64,000 nt of DNA from Gammaproteobacteria bacterium (GTDB lineage Bacteria > Pseudomonadota > Gammaproteobacteria > Steroidobacterales > GCA-2729495), in the NCBI GenBank assembly GCA_024229935.1, contig JAAERX010000077.1, positions 62,001 through 126,000 on the forward strand, in the 5' to 3' direction. The number at the start of each line of letters is the position of its first letter. The first letter of the stretch is position 1. Shown piece by piece: positions 63,969-64,000 of this stretch. Both the position numbers and the translations under genes were made by a program. A model generated the notes under the pieces. It was not told where the DNA came from. It ran no database searches and was given only the letters and a program-made list of their open reading frames with translations.

Positions 63969-64000
63969 ATGACTGATGCTGATGTGCATTTTATGGGGCA
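63969..64000 (+). CDS. Start of a further gene, possibly tRNA adenosine deaminase
   Basis: The frame from ATG 63969 stays open to the window end (MTDADVHFMG). tadA commonly follows guaBA and TadA proteins begin with such an acidic residue plus F-M pattern before the first helix, but ten residues are not enough. The ribosome binding site is poor. Kept as a low-confidence partial gene. Confidence 0.25.
   Translation, partial: MTDADVHFMG

Overview
The window looks like a stretch of chromosome from a gammaproteobacterium of moderate G+C (roughly mid-40s percent by eye), probably a free-living aerobe of marine or aquatic type. The main evidence is gene order. From 41.0 kb to the end, queA-tgt-yajC-secD-secF, suhB, trmJ, isc genes, ndk, rlmN, pilF, rodZ, hisS, yfgM, bamB, der, then xseA, guaB, guaA follow the order known from Pseudomonas and, in large part, Escherichia coli. 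The lineage below class is inference; no rRNA is present. No insertion sequence, prophage or CRISPR array was seen.

Layout. 0-5 kb: molybdenum-cofactor genes (an xdhC-like fragment, moaA, fdhD) with a quinone oxidoreductase and an acyl-CoA ligase. 5.2-9.7 kb: a four-gene, mostly overlapping cassette (flippase-like membrane protein, HAD-UbiA fusion, DprE1-like oxidase, DprE2-like reductase) that reads as a pathway for a polyprenyl-phosphate D-arabinofuranose donor. A 5'-truncated sorting-signal (PEP-CTERM-like) gene follows. 10.9-16.9 kb: a module of exported and redox proteins (Tat lipoprotein of the limonene-epoxide hydrolase fold, FAD oxidase, Tat DUF1838 protein, orphan 2Fe-2S subunit, cytochrome c lipoprotein) followed by a porin. 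This is the best candidate for an undescribed system. 17-21.5 kb: HMG-CoA-lyase-like, class III CoA-transferase and LeuCD-like genes, perhaps a C5/C6 branched-acid catabolic set. 21.6-24.5 kb: moaC-mobA-folE (GTP/pterin genes) and a MaoC-like hydratase. 24.5-35.8 kb: housekeeping and lipid metabolism (tesB, yrdA, gpmA, zapE, ETF-QO, thiolase, plsC, xerD, dsbC, fdxA, NUDIX).

35.8-40.9 kb is the accessory part: an 8-bp tandem repeat in front of a beta-propeller lipoprotein, a decayed GntR regulator behind a perfect palindrome, an intact secreted PEP-CTERM-like protein, three unrecognised genes, a REP-like palindrome, and a tRNA-Leu(CAA) next to a 5' fragment of a second tRNA-Leu.

The conserved right half has losses relative to the usual order. 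iscR, hscB, hscA, fdx and ispG are not at their normal places. The only IscU-like protein lacks most of the canonical cluster ligands. metX sits between der and xseA without metW. How these genes cooperate is inferred from context only.
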